Shown one piece after another: positions 13,292-14,495 of a stretch of 14,495 bases of DNA (the stretch's first letter is position 1; each line of letters begins with the position of its first letter). The notes beneath the pieces were generated by a model, which was not told the origin of the DNA, did not search any database, and was given only the letters and a program-made list of their open reading frames with translations. The position numbers and the translations under genes are program-made. The DNA comes from Candidatus Corynebacterium faecipullorum (lineage in GTDB: Bacteria; Actinomycetota; Actinomycetes; Mycobacteriales; Mycobacteriaceae): positions 1-14,495 of the forward strand of contig DXEO01000122.1 in NCBI GenBank assembly GCA_019114925.1, written 5' to 3'.

Positions 13292-13304
13292 GAGACAAAG
13301 AATA
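13276..13304. promoter_or_regulatory. Second pair of back-to-back leaderless promoters
   Basis: TAGAGT (13276-13281) lies 8 nt before ATG 13290 on the plus strand. On the minus strand TATTCT (complement of 13299-13304) lies 7 nt before ATG 13291. The starts overlap in CATG (13289-13292), the same design as at 8587-8590. Confidence 0.55.
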
Positions 13305-14279
13305 TCGCAAAAAAGGCGTGGCGCAACCCCACTTCCTATCCGCGATGGGCTAAACCCCACCCACGCTCGCGTGTCCGAGGGGCCAGTCACCGCGTGGGAC
13401 TTCGTACACAATCTCATCGCCACGCAGCGCCACCGCCATCCCAAGGACAACGAGGCCGCTCTTCAGGAACGATTCGACGCCAACGAAGTTGTGCGCCAAG
13501 ATGGTTCCCCCCTTCGCCCCGGCAGCATCCTCGCCACCAACACGATAGTGTACTTCTACCGCATGCCGGCTCCAGAGACACCCGTCCCTTACGACATTCC
13601 TATCCTGTTCGAAGACGATCACCTCCTAGTGGTGGACAAGCCGCCTTTCATGGCCACGATGCCCCGCGCCCGCCACATCACAGAGACTGCCACCGTGCGC
13701 CTTCGCCGAATCACCGGAAATAACGAGCTCTCCCCCGCGCATCGCCTGGACCGTCTTACCTCCGGCATTCTCGTCTTCACCAAAGACCGCTCCGTTCGCG
13801 GCGCCTACCAAACGCTCTTCGCCGAGCGCCGCGTCACCAAAACATACGAAGCCATCGCGCCGCTTGCCGACGTCTCCCCCGGCACCGTTTGGCGCTCCCG
13901 CATGGAGAAGACCCCGGGGGAACTGCAAGGCCGGATTGTCGAGGGCGAAGTCAACGCAATCACCGAAGTCGCCGATGTGGAGCCAGTAGATAAGGCCCAC
14001 TACGAAGCCATCCACGGAGCACTTCCCGAGCTAGCGAAGTACACACTCAAGCCACAAACCGGGAAGACTCATCAACTGCGACTTCACATGCTTCAAGCCG
14101 GCGTACCCATTATTGGTGACCCCATATACCCCGTCATTTACCCCGCTGAGGCCGAGGACATGCGGATACCAATGCACTTGACAGCAACGCACATTTCATT
14201 TTCTGACCCCTTAAGTGGTGCCATCAGAGAATTCTCATCGCAATTACCTTTACAGCCCTACCATCTTTTGAATCCATAA
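13290..14279 (+). CDS. RluA-family pseudouridine synthase
   Basis: A 329-aa RNA-modifying enzyme that isomerises uridine to pseudouridine in rRNA or tRNA. The catalytic Asp154 is in HRLDRLTSGILVF, and the family motif TGKTHQLRLHM appears as QTGKTHQLRLHMLQAGVPI, followed by GDPIYP. The first about 95 residues contain an S4-like piece (AALQERFDANEVVRQDGSPL). The frame is open upstream to 13218, but ATG 13290 is preferred because a TAGAGT -10 stands 8 nt before it, giving a leaderless transcript, and because the N-terminus then starts with a basic MRQRISQKRRG. Which uridine it modifies cannot be read from the sequence. It is divergent from the 46-aa peptide gene. Confidence 0.9.
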   Translation: MRQRISQKRRGATPLPIRDGLNPTHARVSEGPVTAWDFVHNLIATQRHRHPKDNEAALQERFDANEVVRQDGSPLRPGSILATNTIVYFYRMPAPETPVPYDIPILFEDDHLLVVDKPPFMATMPRARHITETATVRLRRITGNNELSPAHRLDRLTSGILVFTKDRSVRGAYQTLFAERRVTKTYEAIAPLADVSPGTVWRSRMEKTPGELQGRIVEGEVNAITEVADVEPVDKAHYEAIHGALPELAKYTLKPQTGKTHQLRLHMLQAGVPIIGDPIYPVIYPAEAEDMRIPMHLTATHISFSDPLSGAIREFSSQLPLQPYHLLNP

Positions 14280-14495
14280 ATAGCACGCCGAAATATATCC
14301 AGACCCATAATACTGGCAGTGCACACCGAACCTTTCTGAAACCAAGCGCTTTTCCTTTGATATTAGGCGGATAGCCTGAATTCCAATCCTCAGACTGTAG
14401 CCGTAGACCGCTATCCGGGGTCAATCGAAGTAGGGCACCACAACCGTAAGGAAGCGCGATTCAACAGCATTAACGGTGCTGAACAGCGTGACCAT
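14280..14495. other. Right-hand end, no supported gene
   Basis: This stretch is less GC-rich than the genes. No ORF has a convincing start signal or a family match. The minus-strand frame 14224-14424 overlaps the pseudouridine synthase end and has no recognised motif. A minus-strand frame from 14495 reads MVTLFSTVNAVESRFL and stops at about 14421; it could be the last codons of a gene extending beyond the window, but nothing identifies it. Confidence 0.5.

Noticed and set aside
14224..14424. Minus-strand 66-codon ORF at the right end
   Set aside because: It overlaps the pseudouridine synthase end, has no ribosome binding site and shows no recognised motif.

Overview
The window looks like chromosomal DNA of a Corynebacterium, probably a GC-rich skin or mucosal species. 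This rests on several family matches: a DUF6474-type basic coiled-coil protein, a DUF2020-type lipoprotein, an Lsr2/CgpS-type nucleoid protein, a class E sortase with its small partner membrane protein, and a HrrA/ChrA-like response regulator. It also rests on several genes that seem to start leaderless right behind a TAnnnT -10 box. No phage, IS, CRISPR, rRNA or tRNA gene was seen. Family names come from reading the translations, not from a search.

Layout. 1-423 is the 3' end of an ArsA/GET3-like ATPase gene carrying an in-frame TAG at codon 84 of the fragment. 420-1316 is a LysR regulator on the minus strand, divergent from an MFS exporter (1387-2538) across a control region with a TGTGTAA-N12-TTACACA dyad. 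The exporter is followed 11 nt later by a polytopic membrane protein (2550-3842). A large nested inverted repeat (3845-3957) fills the gap to a convergent TM0106/RecB-type nuclease gene (3967-5403). Divergent from the nuclease is the DUF6474-type gene (5480-6112), with a terminator behind it and an AT-rich promoter region leading to an lsr2-like gene (6429-6745). That gene is broken by a one-base deletion in a T run.

Convergent with lsr2 is a NarL-type two-component system (regulator 6742-7380, kinase 7417-8589). The kinase start codon overlaps that of a divergent lipoprotein gene (8588-9142) in a single CATG. A perfect 14-bp-stem hairpin separates the lipoprotein from the convergent pair of a 50-aa membrane protein (9212-9364) and class E sortase (9364-10122). 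A second YidC/Oxa1-type insertase (10188-11174) follows, then TetR (11131-11739), a GlsB/YeaQ membrane protein (11808-12068) and a tandem UspA protein (12208-13104), all three on the minus strand. A 46-aa peptide gene (13151-13291, minus) and an RluA-type pseudouridine synthase (13290-14279, plus) again share one CATG for their opposed starts. The last 216 bases show no gene I can support.

The genes form several small units rather than one pathway: an inducible efflux locus, a nucleoid/signalling block, an envelope block (lipoprotein, sortase, insertase) and a stress block (TetR, GlsB, USP). I see no complete new defence or biosynthetic system. The most notable points are the two CATG-overlapping divergent leaderless starts, the lsr2 frameshift, the 33-bp TetR-side dyad, the nested hairpin at 3845-3957, and two small genes that are easily missed.
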